Assembly: GCA_007134725.1 (NCBI GenBank)
Contig: SLKF01000178.1
Coordinates: 1 to 6,689 of the forward strand
DNA: 6,689 bases
From: Clostridiales bacterium
GTDB taxonomy: Bacteria > Bacillota > Clostridia > Peptostreptococcales > T1SED10-28
Direction: 5' to 3'
The translations under genes and the position numbers were made by a program. The first letter of the stretch is position 1. The number at the start of each line of letters is the position of its first letter. This document shows positions 6,174 to 6,689 of this stretch, in pieces. Under the pieces are notes generated by a model, which did no database searches, was not told where the DNA came from, and saw only the letters and a program-made list of their open reading frames with translations.

Positions 6174-6689
6174 ATGAGCATTGAAATAATAAAGAGTTTT
6201 CGAGGAAAAGTTGTAGAAAATGTATCCAAGGTGATTATCGGAAAAGATGAAATCATTGATTTATTAACCGTGGCCTTTATTTGTCAAGGTCATGTGCTGC
6301 TGGAGGATGCACCGGGACTTGGAAAAACCAAGCTGGTACGTTCCTTTGCAAAGACCATCGGCTCAACGTTTAAAAGGATTCAGTTTACGCCGGATTTACT
6401 GCCATCGGATTTAACGGGAATTCATTTTTACAATCAGAAAACCAAGGACTTTGAATTTCGAAAAGGACCGATGTTTGCCAACGTCATCCTTGCGGATGAA
6501 ATTAATCGAGCCACCCCAAGAACTCAGTCCAGTTTATTGGAAGCCATGGAAGAACAGCAAATCACCGTTGACGGCGAAACACGAAAATTGGATAATCCTT
6601 ATATGGTGTTGGCCACCCAAAATCCCATCGAAACCCATGGTACTTTTCCCTTACCGGAAGCCCAACTGGATCGTTTTTTTATGCGGATC
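6174..6689 (+). CDS. MoxR-family AAA+ ATPase, N-terminal part (cut by window end)
   Basis: The 172 visible codons have no stop, and the gene continues past the window. The protein is a soluble AAA+ ATPase of the MoxR group, which are thought to act as chaperones that help assemble or activate protein complexes. GQ/GKDE-type N-terminal motif ([11 protein letters not shown], 21-31) is followed by Walker A APGLGKT (46-52), then [17 protein letters not shown] (66-82). Walker B is VILADE (104-109), followed by [18 protein letters not shown], with sensor 1 at ATQNP (N150). The arginine-containing EAQLDRFF (162-169) comes last. This fits the full ATPase core start and resembles Bacillota YeaC-type proteins. 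The ATG at 6174 is the only start candidate before the conserved region; the upstream reading frame has no other start codon. Genes of this family are usually followed by DUF58 and transglutaminase-like membrane genes, which cannot be seen here. A terminator separates it from the gcv operon, so no functional link is implied. Confidence 0.93.
   Translation, partial: MSIEIIKSFRGKVVENVSKVIIGKDEIIDLLTVAFICQGHVLLEDAPGLGKTKLVRSFAKTIGSTFKRIQFTPDLLPSDLTGIHFYNQKTKDFEFRKGPMFANVILADEINRATPRTQSSLLEAMEEQQITVDGETRKLDNPYMVLATQNPIETHGTFPLPEAQLDRFFMRI

Noticed and set aside
6065..6256. Minus-strand 63-codon frame across the moxR start
   Set aside because: It overlaps the moxR regulatory region and N-terminus in antisense. 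Its hydrophobic tail comes from AT-rich intergenic sequence.
122..6689. Mobile element, CRISPR, tRNA or rRNA content
   Set aside because: I saw no transposase, spaced direct repeats, or structural RNA sequence; the region is a conserved metabolic operon plus one AAA+ gene.

Overview
The window comes from a low-to-moderate GC Gram-positive bacterium, most likely an anaerobic member of the Clostridia. Three things point there. The glycine decarboxylase (P-protein) is split into two genes. All four glycine-cleavage proteins are encoded together in the order T-H-PA-PB-Lpd. The gene starts carry strong Bacillota-type ribosome binding sites, and promoter-like elements match the sigma-A consensus. 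I cannot name a genus from sequence alone.

Positions 1-121 hold a strong-looking sigma-A promoter (TTGAAT, 17 bp, TATAAT) and a perfect 18-bp dyad symmetry that covers its -10 box and predicted start point. Positions 122-5914 hold gcvT, gcvH, gcvPA, gcvPB and lpdA, all on the + strand. gcvH/gcvPA are 2 nt apart, gcvPA/gcvPB overlap at ATGA, and gcvPB/lpdA are 25 nt apart. The one larger gap (94 nt, gcvT-gcvH) contains an 8-bp perfect hairpin with no U-tract. A bidirectional-looking rho-independent terminator at about 5934-5983 closes the operon.

Positions 5984-6173 are an AT-rich regulatory region with candidate promoters, small inverted repeats and an unusual translation start. In that start, a stable hairpin sits between the Shine-Dalgarno sequence and the AUG. 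The last 172 codons (6174 to the window edge) are the N-terminal half of a MoxR-family AAA+ ATPase, cut by the window end.

The five operon genes together encode a complete glycine cleavage system. GcvPA/GcvPB decarboxylate glycine onto the lipoyl arm of GcvH. GcvT transfers the methylene group to tetrahydrofolate and releases ammonia. Lpd reoxidises the dihydrolipoyl arm with NAD+. In anaerobes the system can run in either direction, as glycine oxidation or as glycine synthesis from C1 units; the sequence does not tell which. All five proteins look intact, with their key residues present. The coding content is ordinary. I do not see an undescribed system; the points worth a second look are in the non-coding stretches.
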